Positions 56,269 through 64,000 of a DNA stretch of 64,000 bases are shown here, piece by piece. The notes under the pieces were generated by a model. The model saw only the letters and a program-made list of their open reading frames with translations. It made no database searches and had not been told where the DNA came from. Made by a program: the position numbers and the translations under genes. Each line of letters starts with the position of its first letter. Within the stretch, counting starts at the first letter, position 1. The stretch is from Streptomyces sp. NBC_01754 (GTDB lineage Bacteria; Actinomycetota; Actinomycetes; Streptomycetales; Streptomycetaceae): assembly GCF_035918015.1 (NCBI RefSeq), contig NZ_CP109132.1, positions 1,736,001-1,800,000 of the forward strand, read 5' to 3'.

Positions 56269-56439
56269 CGTTGCGTCCTCTTTCGTCGTCCGCCGAGCCT
56301 TCGTGCGTGCCCAGGCCATCGGTCTCGCGGTGCGCCGTCGAACTGCGAATGTCCTGCGCCAACCCTACGGCCTGGGCGGTACCCCACGGCACGGCGAGGC
56401 GCTCTGTCCCGATCTCGCCTGGTGCGTCATGCTCTGTAC

Positions 56440-57189
56440 GTGAGCGACGGGCGGGCGGGCGGCTGGCGGCGGGTCAGGGAGATCGGGGCGGCGTCCACGG
56501 CGGGCGGCGCGCCGGTCACCCACGGGCTCAGCGCGCTGTGCAGCGCGGTGTTCCTGGTCAGCCCGCTCTCCGGGTTCAACGCCTCCTACGGCTCGGGCGA
56601 CGCCCTGCTCGCCGCGCAGGCCGGCTACTTCGAGCGGTGGGGCGTGATCCCCAGCGCGCTCCTGGACGGCTCCGCGCACGCGGCCCTCACCCCGCTGACC
56701 GCGCTCTTCGTGCACGGCAGCTGGCTCCACCTGCTGGGCAACCTGCTCTTCCTCCACGTGTTCGGCGCGATGGCCGAGGAGCGTATGGGCCGGGCGGAGT
56801 TCCTCTTCTTCTACCTCTGCTGCGGCTACTTCGCGCTGGTGGTCTACGCGGTCGTGCACGCGGGTTCGGACCAGACCCTGGTCGGCGCGTCCGGCGCCAT
56901 CTCGGCGGTGCTCGGCGCGTTCCTCTACCTCTTCCCCCGGGCCCGGGTCACCAGCCTCTTCCCGTTCCTCTTCTTCCTGCCGCTGCGCTTCCCCGCCTGG
57001 ATCGTGCTCGTCTTCTGGTTCGTCCTCCAGTGGCTGGCCGCCCAGGACGCGGGAAGCGGCCCGGGCGTGGCGTACCTGGCCCATGTGGCGGGCTTCGCGG
57101 CGGGCTTCCTCTACGCCTGGGGACGCTACCGGGGTGGGGATAGGGTGAAGGCTCCAGCCACGGCCACCGAGGGAGAAAGCCAGCCGTGA
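56440..57189 (+). CDS. Rhomboid-family intramembrane serine protease
   Basis: This 249-residue protein has six or seven membrane helices. The rhomboid hallmarks are present: LFVHGSWLHLLGNLLFLHVFGAMAEERMG (about 90-118), the nucleophile Ser151 in GASGAISAVLGAF and the partner His215 in AHVAGFAAGFLY. It cleaves membrane-embedded substrates; none is known here. The GTG at 56440 is the only start before the first helix; there is no clear Shine-Dalgarno sequence. The stop overlaps the next gene by 4 nt. It is divergent from the zinc-ribbon gene. Confidence 0.9.
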   Translation: MSDGRAGGWRRVREIGAASTAGGAPVTHGLSALCSAVFLVSPLSGFNASYGSGDALLAAQAGYFERWGVIPSALLDGSAHAALTPLTALFVHGSWLHLLGNLLFLHVFGAMAEERMGRAEFLFFYLCCGYFALVVYAVVHAGSDQTLVGASGAISAVLGAFLYLFPRARVTSLFPFLFFLPLRFPAWIVLVFWFVLQWLAAQDAGSGPGVAYLAHVAGFAAGFLYAWGRYRGGDRVKAPATATEGESQP

Positions 57190-57467
57190 TCACCGCGATC
57201 GTGCTCATCAAGACCAGCGTGAACCGGATTCCCGAGATCGCCGAGGCCATCGCCGCGCTGGACAGCGTCAGCGAGGTCTTCTCGGTCACCGGGACGTACG
57301 ACCTGATCGCCATGGTCCGGGTGCCCCGCCACGACGACCTGGCCGATGTCATCCCCGGCCGGATCAGCAAGATCGAGGGCGTCGAGGCCACGGACACGCA
57401 CGTCGCCTTCCGCACGTACTCGCAGCACGACCTCGAGGCGGCCTTCGCCATCGGCCTCGACGCCTGA
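57186..57467 (+). CDS. Stand-alone Lrp/AsnC ligand-binding (RAM) domain protein
   Basis: This 93-residue protein is just the alpha-beta RAM domain of Lrp/AsnC regulators (TAIVLIKTSVNRIPEIAEAIAALDSVSEVFSVTGTYDLIAMVRVP in pieces). It lacks the DNA-binding half. Such proteins form oligomers and bind amino acids or act as modulators. The GTG overlaps the rhomboid stop (GTGA), so the two are translationally coupled. It ends in a compact gap before the convergent aminotransferase gene. Confidence 0.9.
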   Translation: MITAIVLIKTSVNRIPEIAEAIAALDSVSEVFSVTGTYDLIAMVRVPRHDDLADVIPGRISKIEGVEATDTHVAFRTYSQHDLEAAFAIGLDA

Positions 57468-57534
57468 GAGCCCGCCCGCGACGGCCCGGCGGGACCGTCG
57501 CACCCGGTCCCGCCCGGACCCGCCCCCGTCCCGC

Positions 57535-58911
57535 TCAGGTCTGCGCCGCTCCCCGGTCCGGGACGCAGCGGCCGTCCTCGGTGCGGTACGTCCAGCGGGC
57601 ACCGGCCCCGACCAGTTCCCGGACGGCCCCGAGGAACCGGTCCACGTGCTCGTCGGGCGTACCGGCCCCGAAGCTGACCCGGACGGCGTTGAGGGACCTC
57701 TCCCCCGGCCCGGCCCCGGGTGCTCCGCACTCCCCCGGCTCCCGCGGCTCGCCGCCCAGCAGGGTGCGCACCAGCGGGTGGGCGCAGAACAGCCCGTCGC
57801 GCACCCCGATCCCGTACTCCGCGGACAGCGCGGCGGCGAAGTGCGAGCTGTTCCAGCCCTCCACCACGAAGGAGATGACCCCGACCCTCGGGGCGTCGTC
57901 GCCGAAGAGCGAGAGCACCCGCACCCCGGGGACGCCGGCCAGGCCCGCCAGGACCCGGTCGACCAGTGCCCCCTCCCGGGCGGCCAGACCGGCGAATCCC
58001 GCCTCGGTCAGGGCCCGGCAGGCCGAGGCGATGGCATACACCCCGATCACGTTGGGCGATCCCGCCTCGTGCCGGGCCTCCGTGGTGTGCCACGCGACGT
58101 CCAAGCCGCCGTCGGCGCGCCGGGCGACCGTACGGGAGGCACCGCCGCCCGCGAGGTAGGGCTCCGCGTCGCGCAGCCAGTCGGCCCGGCCGGCCAGGAC
58201 ACCCGAGCCGAAGGGCGCGTACAGCTTGTGTCCCGAGAAGGCGACCCAGTCGACGTCCAGCTCCGCGATGTCGACGGGGTGATGGGGCGCGAGCTGGGCC
58301 GCGTCCAGGACGATCCGGGCACCGTGGGCGTGGGCGGCGGCGGCCAGTTCGCGTACCGGCCACAGCTCACCGGTGACGTTGGACGCGCCGGTCACGCAGA
58401 CCAGCGCCGGCCCGTAGGGCTCCCGGCCGGCCAGCGCCCGCTCCAGCGTGGCGACGGCCTCGGCCGGGGTGCGCGGGGCGTCGAGGCAGGTCACTCGGCC
58501 GTCGCCCCAGGGCAGCAGCGAGGCGTGGTGCTCGGTCTCGAACACGAACACCCGGCAGTCGGCGGGCAGTACGGACGCCAGCAGGTTGAGGGAGTCGGTC
58601 GTCGACCGGGTGAACACCACCTGGTCGGCCTCCCGGCAGCCGAGGAACTCCGCGACCGTGGCCCGGCTGCCCTCGAACAGGTCGGTGGAGAGCTGCGAGA
58701 GGTACCCGGCACCGCGGTGCACGCTGCCGTAGTAGGGGGCGTAGGCCGCGACGTCGTCCCACACCCGCTGGAGCGCCGGGGCGCTCGCCGCGTAGTCGAG
58801 GGCGGCGTAGGCGACTTCTCCGCCCGTCACCAGCGGAACGGTGACGTCTGCCCCCAGAACGGGCAGCGGGGCACAGACGGACGGGTCGACGACAGCGGTG
58901 GGGACGGACAT
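57535..58911 (-). CDS. Class V aminotransferase / cysteine desulfurase-like PLP enzyme
   Basis: This 458-residue PLP enzyme of fold type I has YAALDYAASAPALQRV at the N-terminus, FTRSTTDSLNLLASVL and ETEHHASLLPW. The cofactor Asp/His stretch is RIVLDAAQLAPHHPVDI, and the Schiff-base Lys lies in VAFSGHKLYAPFGSGVL (about 223). It belongs to the NifS/SufS/isopenicillin-N-epimerase-like superfamily, and the exact reaction is unknown. The leader contains a SAM-IV riboswitch and a six-codon upstream frame, which ties the enzyme to methionine, cysteine or SAM metabolism. ATG 58911 has GGGAGTGAG upstream. Confidence 0.88.
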   Translation of the reverse strand: MSVPTAVVDPSVCAPLPVLGADVTVPLVTGGEVAYAALDYAASAPALQRVWDDVAAYAPYYGSVHRGAGYLSQLSTDLFEGSRATVAEFLGCREADQVVFTRSTTDSLNLLASVLPADCRVFVFETEHHASLLPWGDGRVTCLDAPRTPAEAVATLERALAGREPYGPALVCVTGASNVTGELWPVRELAAAAHAHGARIVLDAAQLAPHHPVDIAELDVDWVAFSGHKLYAPFGSGVLAGRADWLRDAEPYLAGGGASRTVARRADGGLDVAWHTTEARHEAGSPNVIGVYAIASACRALTEAGFAGLAAREGALVDRVLAGLAGVPGVRVLSLFGDDAPRVGVISFVVEGWNSSHFAAALSAEYGIGVRDGLFCAHPLVRTLLGGEPREPGECGAPGAGPGERSLNAVRVSFGAGTPDEHVDRFLGAVRELVGAGARWTYRTEDGRCVPDRGAAQT

Positions 58912-59009
58912 GGCTCACTCCCGTGAGAGGCAGGCGAGATCCTCGCGCCGGCGGTACGCGGCAGCGCGTGGAGAAGGTGGAGAGGGGGTGCGGAGAAGGG
59001 CTCGACGCC

Positions 59010-59030
59010 CTAACGCATTCGCTTGCTCAC
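59010..59030 (-). CDS. Six-codon upstream reading frame (VSKRMR)
   Basis: GTG 59030 opens a six-codon frame ending in TAG at 59012-59010, with GGGAGCC a few bases upstream as ribosome-binding site. It lies between the SAM-IV aptamer and the aminotransferase gene, about 100 nt before the main start. It could be an attenuator peptide or merely a landing site for ribosomes. Its shortness limits confidence. Confidence 0.45.
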   Translation of the reverse strand: MSKRMR

Positions 59031-59082
59031 AAGAGGCTCCCTAGGGACCAGGACCCCAAGGGGCGGCATACGACGATGCCGA

Positions 59083-59202
59083 GGGGCCCGCGCTTGCCGC
59101 AGACCTCGCTGACTGCGGCCTGGTCTTCACCCGGGGCACCCCGCCACGGACGGAGGGTTGCCGGACAGCGGGCCGGGGCCGTAGTCGCTGTCACTCATGA
59201 CC
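59083..59202 (-). ncRNA. SAM-IV riboswitch
   Basis: Read on the minus strand the leader has GGTCATGAGTGACAGCG, then CGCTGTCCGGCAACCCTCC, GTGGCGGGGTGCCCCGGGTGA with AGACCA, and finally GGTCTGCGGCAAGCGCGGGCCCC. These match the SAM-IV class of Actinobacteria, which shares the SAM-I core but has a different periphery and pseudoknot. GGTCA/TGACC-type closing pairs and GGCAACC and GGGTGCC of the SAM core are all visible. It controls the class V aminotransferase gene. Approximate boundaries are given. Confidence 0.9.
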
Positions 59203-59238
59203 TGCGGAGCATCTTGCCACAGGTGCCCGTACGCGCAA

Positions 59239-59267
59239 GGGCGCGTTCCGCGATCCGGAACGCGCCC
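59239..59267 (-). terminator. Terminator after trpD
   Basis: GGGCGCGTTCCG (59239-59250) pairs perfectly with CGGAACGCGCCC (59256-59267) around CGATC. It begins 22 nt after the trpD stop. The space 58912-59009 between the leader peptide and the aminotransferase start shows only a pyrimidine-rich stretch on the coding strand. Confidence 0.88.
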
Positions 59268-59289
59268 CCTGTGTGCGCCTCGACCGCCC

Positions 59290-60354
59290 TCAGCGGTTGC
59301 TGGCCGCCACCCAGCGCTCCAGGGCGCCCTTGGCGGCGCCGGAGTCGATCGCCTCGGCGGCCCGGGCGATCTGGAGCGCGATCCGCTCGTCCAGCGTGCC
59401 CCCGCCCGCCTCCAGGGCGGTCAGCGCGGCGGCCGAGTTGAGCAGCACCGCGTCCCGTACCGGTCCCCGCTCCCCGTCCAGCAGTCGTCTGGCGACGTCC
59501 GCGTTGTACGAGGCGTCGGCTCCGCGCAGCGCCTCGACGGGCACCAGGTCCAGGCCGACGTCACGAGGGTCGAACGCCTCCTCGCGCACCGCCCCGTCGC
59601 GCACGGTCCAGACCCGGGAGGTCGCCGTGGTGGTCAGCTCGTCGAGCCCGTCGTCACCCCGGAAGACGAGCGCCGAGTTGCCCCGGTCCGCGAGGACCCC
59701 CGCGACGATCGGCGCCATCCTGGCGTCGGCGACGCCGATGGCCTGCGCGCGCACCTGGGCCGGGTTGGTGAGCGGTCCGAGGATGTTGAAGGTGGTCTGC
59801 GTACCGAGCTCTTTGCGGGCCCGTGCCGCGTACCGCAGGGCGGGGTGGAACCTCACGGCGAAGCAGAAGGTGATGCCCGCCTCCTCGGCGACCTCGACGA
59901 CGCGCTGCGGCGTGAGTTCGAGGTTGACCCCGAGCTTCTCCAGGACGTCGGAGGCGCCGCTCGCGGACGAGGAGGCGCGGTTTCCGTGCTTGACGACCTT
60001 GGCGCCGGCGCCGGCGACGACGATCGCCGACATGGTGGAGATGTTGACCGTCTTGGCCATGTCCCCGCCGGTGCCCACGATGTCGACCGTGCGCCCGGGC
60101 ACATGGATGGTGTGGGCGTGGTCGTACATGGCGCGCACGAGGCCGGTGACCTCGTCGACGGTCTCGCCCTTGGCCCGCAGGGCGACCGCGAATCCGGCGA
60201 TCTGCACGTCGGTGGCCTCGCCGCTCATGATGCGGTCCATGGCCCAGGCGGTGTCCTCGGCGGTCAGGTCCTGGCCGCGCAGGAGGGGGGTCAGGACGCC
60301 GGGCCAGGAACGGGCCGCCACGCTGTCGCCGCCGTCCGGGGTCGCCACGTTCAT
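59290..60354 (-). CDS. trpD: Anthranilate phosphoribosyltransferase
   Basis: TrpD joins PRPP and anthranilate, the second step of Trp synthesis. The 354-residue protein has [32 protein letters not shown], the PRPP loop [18 protein letters not shown] (about 89-106), [23 protein letters not shown] and [31 protein letters not shown], all diagnostic. ATG 60354 has AGGAGCGG upstream. It stands apart from trpEG by 23 kb, as in other Streptomyces, and no attenuator is visible here. It sits next to the bc1 genes as in M. tuberculosis (Rv2192c beside ctaE-qcrCAB). Confidence 0.96.
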   Translation of the reverse strand: MNVATPDGGDSVAARSWPGVLTPLLRGQDLTAEDTAWAMDRIMSGEATDVQIAGFAVALRAKGETVDEVTGLVRAMYDHAHTIHVPGRTVDIVGTGGDMAKTVNISTMSAIVVAGAGAKVVKHGNRASSSASGASDVLEKLGVNLELTPQRVVEVAEEAGITFCFAVRFHPALRYAARARKELGTQTTFNILGPLTNPAQVRAQAIGVADARMAPIVAGVLADRGNSALVFRGDDGLDELTTTATSRVWTVRDGAVREEAFDPRDVGLDLVPVEALRGADASYNADVARRLLDGERGPVRDAVLLNSAAALTALEAGGGTLDERIALQIARAAEAIDSGAAKGALERWVAASNR

Positions 60355-60422
60355 GGTCCGCTCCTGGGTCCACTGCCGATGAAAGGGTCGCCCCCACCCT
60401 ATCCAGCGCGGGGGACAGCGAA

Positions 60423-60451
60423 GAGCCCCGTCCGGCGTACGGACGGGGCTC
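60423..60451 (-). terminator. Terminator after qcrB
   Basis: Arms at 60423-60434 and 60440-60451 are perfectly complementary (12 bp) around GCGTA. It starts 26 nt after the qcrB stop and closes the qcrCAB operon before trpD. Confidence 0.9.
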
Positions 60452-60476
60452 CCGCTGTGGCGGTCAGCTGAGGTGA

Positions 60477-62102
60477 TCAGTGGTGGCCGTGGCCGCTGGT
60501 GATCTCCTTGTACTCCTCGGCGGTGGGCTTGGGAATCTGGTTGCCCTCGCCGTAGTAGCTCCGGCTCAGCCGGGCGCGCAGCTTCTGCAACGCGGACGGC
60601 TTGCGCTCGACGCCGTTCTCGTCGACCGTCGGGCCGATCTCGAGCGGCTGGTACTGCTCGTGCGCCGTGAGCGCGTACAGCTGCTCCGGGTCCAGCGGCT
60701 CGTGGACCTCGACGAACTCACCGTGCGGCAGGCGCTTGATGGTGCCGGACTCACGTCCGTGCAGCACCTTCTCCTTGTCGCGGCGCTGGAGGCCGAGGCA
60801 GATCCGCCGGGTGGCGATGAACGCCAGGACCGGGCCGACGAAGAAGGCGATCCGCACGAACCAGCTGATCGCGTTGATCGACAGATGGAAGTGGGTCGCC
60901 CAGATGTCGTTGCCGCCGCCGACCAGCATGACGAAGTAGATCGTCACCCAGGCCACACCGAGCGCCGTCCGGGTCGGAGCGTTGCGCGGCTTGTCCAGGA
61001 TGTGGTGCTCGCGCTTGTCCCCGGTGATCCACGACTCGATGAACGGGTAGAGGGCGAGCGCCCCGAGGACCACCCCGAACAGGACCAGCGGGACGAGCAC
61101 GCCCAGGGCCAGCGTGTGGCCCCAGAGGTTGATCTCCCAGCCAGGCATCACACGGACGAAGCCTTCCGCGAAGCCCATGTACCAGTCCGGCTGCGCTCCC
61201 GTGGACACCTGGTCGGGCCGGTAGGGGCCGATCCCCCAGACCGGGTTGATCGTGGCGACCGCGGCGAGGGCGGCGATGAACCCGAAGACCAGGAAGAAGA
61301 AGCCCCCGGCCTTCGCCATGTACACCGGCAGCAGCGGCATGCCGACGACGTTCTTGTTGGTCTTGCCCGGGCCGGCGAACTGCGTGTGCTTGTGGAAGAA
61401 CACCAGGATGAGGTGGGCGACCACGAGCCCGAGCATGATCCCCGGCAGCAGCAGGATGTGGATCGAGTAGAACCTCGGGATGATGTCCGTGCCGGGGAAC
61501 TCCCCGCCGAACAGGAACATCGAGATGTACGTACCGACGATCGGCATCGACAGGATCGCGCCCTGGGTGAACCGCACACCCGTACCGGAGAGCAGGTCGT
61601 CCGGGAGCGAGTAGCCGGTGAACCCGGTGAACATGCCGAGCACGAACAGCAGGAAGCCGAACAGCCAGTTGATCTCACGCGGCTTGCGGTACGCCCCCGT
61701 GAAGAACACCCGGAACATGTGCACGAACATGCCGGCGAGGAAGATCACCGCTGCCCAGTGGTGGATCTGCCGGACCAGCAGGCCGCCGCGGATGTCGAAG
61801 CTGATGTCCAGCGTCGAGGCGTAGGCCGCCGACATCTGGATGCCCTGCATCGGCTCGTACGAACCGTGGTAGACGACCTCGGACATGCTCGGGTCGAAGA
61901 ACAGCGTCAGATACACACCCGTGAGGATGATGATGATGAAGCTGTAGAGGCAGATCTCACCCAGCATGAAGGACCAGTGGTCCGGGAAGATCTTGCGCAT
62001 GTTGGCCTTGGCCAGACCGTAGATGCCCAGTCGGCCATCCGCCCAGTCGGCCACCCGCTCACCCGCGGGCGCCTTGCGCTGTGTGTCTGTCACGGTACTC
62101 AT
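60477..62102 (-). CDS. qcrB: Cytochrome bc1 complex cytochrome b subunit
   Basis: QcrB carries the quinone sites and two b haems of the actinobacterial bc1-aa3 supercomplex. The 541-residue protein has eight or so membrane helices and haem-ligand histidines in [24 protein letters not shown] and [30 protein letters not shown] (in pieces). The Qo-site motif reads QPDWYMG, the actinobacterial PDWY in place of PEWY. A C-terminal extension of about 120 residues is hydrophilic and ends in His-rich GHGHH, usual in Streptomyces. ATG overlaps the qcrA stop by 4 nt. Confidence 0.97.
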   Translation of the reverse strand: MSTVTDTQRKAPAGERVADWADGRLGIYGLAKANMRKIFPDHWSFMLGEICLYSFIIIILTGVYLTLFFDPSMSEVVYHGSYEPMQGIQMSAAYASTLDISFDIRGGLLVRQIHHWAAVIFLAGMFVHMFRVFFTGAYRKPREINWLFGFLLFVLGMFTGFTGYSLPDDLLSGTGVRFTQGAILSMPIVGTYISMFLFGGEFPGTDIIPRFYSIHILLLPGIMLGLVVAHLILVFFHKHTQFAGPGKTNKNVVGMPLLPVYMAKAGGFFFLVFGFIAALAAVATINPVWGIGPYRPDQVSTGAQPDWYMGFAEGFVRVMPGWEINLWGHTLALGVLVPLVLFGVVLGALALYPFIESWITGDKREHHILDKPRNAPTRTALGVAWVTIYFVMLVGGGNDIWATHFHLSINAISWFVRIAFFVGPVLAFIATRRICLGLQRRDKEKVLHGRESGTIKRLPHGEFVEVHEPLDPEQLYALTAHEQYQPLEIGPTVDENGVERKPSALQKLRARLSRSYYGEGNQIPKPTAEEYKEITSGHGHH

Positions 62103-63151
62103 CCGCGCTCCCAGAAGGAAGGACCGACGGGCTCCGCGAAGTCGCCGAGCGCCTCGAGGTTACCCTCGCTGTTCACACCGATCCGCAGCTGCGGCAGGGC
62201 GTGACCGGCCGGACCGAAGATGACGCGCGCGCCGTCGGCGAGGTCGAAGGTGGACTGGTGGCACGGGCACAGCACGTGGTGCGTCTGCTGCTCGTAGAGG
62301 CTGACGGGGCAGCCCACGTGGGTGCAGATCTTGGAGAAGGCGACGATCCCCTCGTGGCCCCACTCACGCGACTGCTTGTCCTTGATGTCGTCCGGCTCGA
62401 TGCGGACGATCATCAGGGCGGCCTTGGCGATCTGGGTCTGGAAGTCGTGCGCGTCCTCCTCCAGGCCCTCGGGCATGGCGAAGGTCAGCGATCCGACGAC
62501 CACGTCCTCGGGACGCAGCGGCTCCATCGTGTTCACGTTGACGAGCTGCTTGCCCTTGGCCCACAGGGTCTTGCGGAGCTTCTCCTCCGGCAGCGGACCG
62601 AGGTCGCGCAGCAGCACCACACCGGAGAGCGGCACCAGGGCCAGCGCGCCGAACATGGTGTTGCGGATCAGCTTCCGCCGGCCGATCGCGGACTCCTTGG
62701 CACCGTCCGCGAAGTCGGCGAGAACCTTCGCCTTGACCTCCGGCGACGCCTCGATGGGGTGCCGCTCGTCGGCGACCTCCACGTCGGACATCAGAGTGCG
62801 CGCCCAGTGGACGGCGCCCGTGCCGATGAGGAACAGCGCCGCGCCCAGGGTCAGTCCCAGCGAGAAGTGGAGCGCGCTCACATGGCCGATCGGCCAGATG
62901 AAGACGATCTTGTCGACCGGGAAGATGACGTAGGAGGCGATGAAGCCGACCGTCGCCAGCATGGACAGCGTGAACATCAGGGCGACCGTGCGCTCGGAGC
63001 GCTTGGCTGCCCGTTCGTCGATGTCCTGGATGCGCGGCTTGTGGGCCGGCAGCCCGGGGTCGGCGAACGGATCGTCCGCCACCTTGACCGCACCGTGCGC
63101 GGTGTCCTGCTCTGCGGGCAGGCCCTCTTCTGAAATCTCTTGGCTACTCAT
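62099..63151 (-). CDS. qcrA: Cytochrome bc1 complex Rieske iron-sulfur subunit
   Basis: QcrA holds the Rieske [2Fe-2S] cluster. The 350-residue protein has three membrane helices (about 57-77, 89-112 and 168-185), the actinobacterial form with an extended N-terminus. The cluster ligands are Cys276 and His278 (CTHVGC) and Cys295 and His298 (CPCHQS), with Cys281 and Cys297 for the disulfide. It overlaps qcrC and qcrB by 4 nt on either side, so the three are translated together. Confidence 0.97.
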   Translation of the reverse strand: MSSQEISEEGLPAEQDTAHGAVKVADDPFADPGLPAHKPRIQDIDERAAKRSERTVALMFTLSMLATVGFIASYVIFPVDKIVFIWPIGHVSALHFSLGLTLGAALFLIGTGAVHWARTLMSDVEVADERHPIEASPEVKAKVLADFADGAKESAIGRRKLIRNTMFGALALVPLSGVVLLRDLGPLPEEKLRKTLWAKGKQLVNVNTMEPLRPEDVVVGSLTFAMPEGLEEDAHDFQTQIAKAALMIVRIEPDDIKDKQSREWGHEGIVAFSKICTHVGCPVSLYEQQTHHVLCPCHQSTFDLADGARVIFGPAGHALPQLRIGVNSEGNLEALGDFAEPVGPSFWERG

Positions 63152-63957
63152 GACTTCTTGGCCTTAGCGGTGTGTGCCGCGACCCAGACGGCGATGGCGA
63201 TCAGTCCGCCCAGTCCGAAGATCCAGCCGAAGAGACCCTCGCTGACGGGACCGAGGCCACCGAGCGAGAGCCCGCCGGGGCTCGCGGTTTCGTCACCGTT
63301 CACGGACTTGATGTACGCGATGATGTCTTTCTTCTCCTGCTCCGGCATGGTGCTGTCCGGGAAGGAGGGCATGGCCTGCGGGCCGGTCTGCATGGCCTCG
63401 TAGATGTGCTTCGGGCTCACGCCTTCGATGTTGGGGGCGTACTTGCCTTCGGTCAGCGCACCGCCCTTGCCGGTGAAGTTGTGGCACTGCGCGCAGTTGG
63501 TGCGCCACAGTTCGCCGCCCTTGGCCGCGTCGGCGCCCGCGGGATCGACCTGGCTCTCGGTCGGCGTGATCGGACCGGCGCCCAGGGAGGCGACGTACGC
63601 CGCGAGCTGGTCGATCTCGGCCTGACTGTAGATCGCCTTCTTCTTCGGTACCTGGGCACCCGGCTGCTGGGCCGGCATACGTCCCGTACCGACCTGGAAG
63701 TCGACGGCGGCGGAGCCGACACCAACGAGTTGCGGCCCGTCGGTGGTGCCCTGACCGCCGGTTCCGTGGCAGCTGGCACAGCCCACGGAGTAGAGCTTCT
63801 TGCCCTCGTCGATGGCGAGGGACTGGGCGGTGTCGTCTGCCTGCGCCTTACCCGCAGGTGCGAACGCGGCGTACAGCCCCCCGGTAGCCGCCAGCGCGAG
63901 GAGTAGTACGACGACCGCCGCCAGCGGATGGCGTCGTCGTGCGGAGAGCTTTTTCAC
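63148..63957 (-). CDS. qcrC: Cytochrome bc1 complex dihaem cytochrome c subunit
   Basis: QcrC replaces cytochrome c1 and soluble cytochrome c in Actinobacteria. The 269-residue protein has an N-terminal membrane segment (about 11-33), two c-type haem motifs, CASCH (60-64) and CAQCH (155-159), and a C-terminal membrane helix (LFGWIFGLGGLIAIAVWVAAHTA). Two haems on one subunit let electrons pass directly to the CuA site of the aa3 oxidase. The GTG at 63957 has GGGGTAA upstream. The ctaE gene is expected just outside the window. Confidence 0.97.
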   Translation of the reverse strand: MKKLSARRRHPLAAVVVLLLALAATGGLYAAFAPAGKAQADDTAQSLAIDEGKKLYSVGCASCHGTGGQGTTDGPQLVGVGSAAVDFQVGTGRMPAQQPGAQVPKKKAIYSQAEIDQLAAYVASLGAGPITPTESQVDPAGADAAKGGELWRTNCAQCHNFTGKGGALTEGKYAPNIEGVSPKHIYEAMQTGPQAMPSFPDSTMPEQEKKDIIAYIKSVNGDETASPGGLSLGGLGPVSEGLFGWIFGLGGLIAIAVWVAAHTAKAKKS

Positions 63958-64000
63958 GGATTACCCCGGTGTCAGGATCTTCTGCGTCGATGATGGGTGG
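63958..64000 (-). other. Leader of qcrC at the window edge
   Basis: These 43 bases upstream of qcrC hold its GGGGTAA ribosome site. No stop codon belonging to a recognisable CtaE C-terminus is visible, so the preceding gene ends outside the window. Confidence 0.6.

Noticed and set aside
60480..62204. Plus-strand open frame of 574 codons opposite qcrB
   Set aside because: Translation is dominated by Arg/Glu/His/Asp from reversed membrane helices; qcrB is certain.

Overview
The window is GC-rich actinobacterial chromosome and almost certainly Streptomyces. Codon use is strongly G/C at third positions and GTG starts are frequent. Gene content and order run parallel to the core region of S. coelicolor from the division/cell wall (dcw) cluster to the cytochrome bc1 genes: murF-murE-ftsI-ftsL-rsmH, metF, thiE, thiOSG, bacterioferritin, class II DAHP synthase, trpEG, the macRS-like pair, glkA, fadD, trpD, qcrCAB. 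Nothing looks like an island, prophage, IS element or CRISPR, and there are no tRNA or rRNA genes. All calls come from reading the sequence; no database search was run.

Layout. 1-6741 (minus): the start of the dcw cluster (murF runs off the left edge, then murE, ftsI, ftsL, rsmH). 7141-12773 (plus): beta-carbonic anhydrase, then a MoxR / DUF58 / transglutaminase operon. 13014-14472 (minus): DUF3040 protein and a methyltransferase. 14757-18230 (plus): a degenerate ABC ATPase, a YhgE/Pip membrane protein and a TetR regulator behind a near-perfect palindromic operator. 18580-20784 (plus): DUF4126 protein and a CrtI-like oxidoreductase. 20842-25847 (minus): a disordered-tail membrane protein, metF, thiE, an Rv2175c-type DNA-binding protein, an FAD reductase and a small orphan. 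25907-28371 (plus): TPP riboswitch, thiO-thiS-thiG. 28523-31335: PASTA Ser/Thr kinase and endonuclease IV. 31393-32967: molybdopterin oxidoreductase, bacterioferritin and bacterioferritin-associated ferredoxin with an iron box. 33128-36617: class II DAHP synthase divergent from a trp leader/attenuator and trpEG. 36666-40497 (minus): 2-hydroxyacid dehydrogenase, a MacRS-like two-component pair and a PlsC acyltransferase. 40760-47225: hydrolase, membrane protein, EEP nuclease, glucokinase, DUF5304, ArsA-like ATPase, SRPBCC protein, metallophosphoesterase. 47506-54333: long-chain acyl-CoA synthetase, PimB-like and GT87-like glycosyltransferases, a metallopeptidase, and an NlpC/P60 hydrolase behind a c-di-AMP (ydaO) riboswitch. 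54627-58911: NYN protein, zinc-ribbon protein, rhomboid protease, Lrp-RAM protein, and a class V aminotransferase behind a SAM-IV riboswitch plus a six-residue upstream reading frame. 59290-63957 (minus): trpD and qcrC-qcrA-qcrB.

Themes. Much of the window concerns the cell envelope (peptidoglycan precursors, division transpeptidase, PASTA kinase, peptidoglycan hydrolase, glycosyltransferases, acyltransferase). It is also rich in RNA control: a TPP, a c-di-AMP and a SAM-IV riboswitch and a Trp attenuator. About a dozen genes have a TANNNT -10 element ending only 6-8 nt before the start codon, so they are probably translated from leaderless mRNAs. The gene order also parallels the Mycobacterium tuberculosis segment from murF to qcrB (about Rv2157c-Rv2196), so the neighbourhood is very old. 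The best candidates for something little described are the ABC/YhgE/TetR module with its altered Walker A motif, the SAM-IV-controlled aminotransferase with its upstream peptide, the repeat-extended ThiS and the Lys/Glu heptad tail on the PlsC protein.
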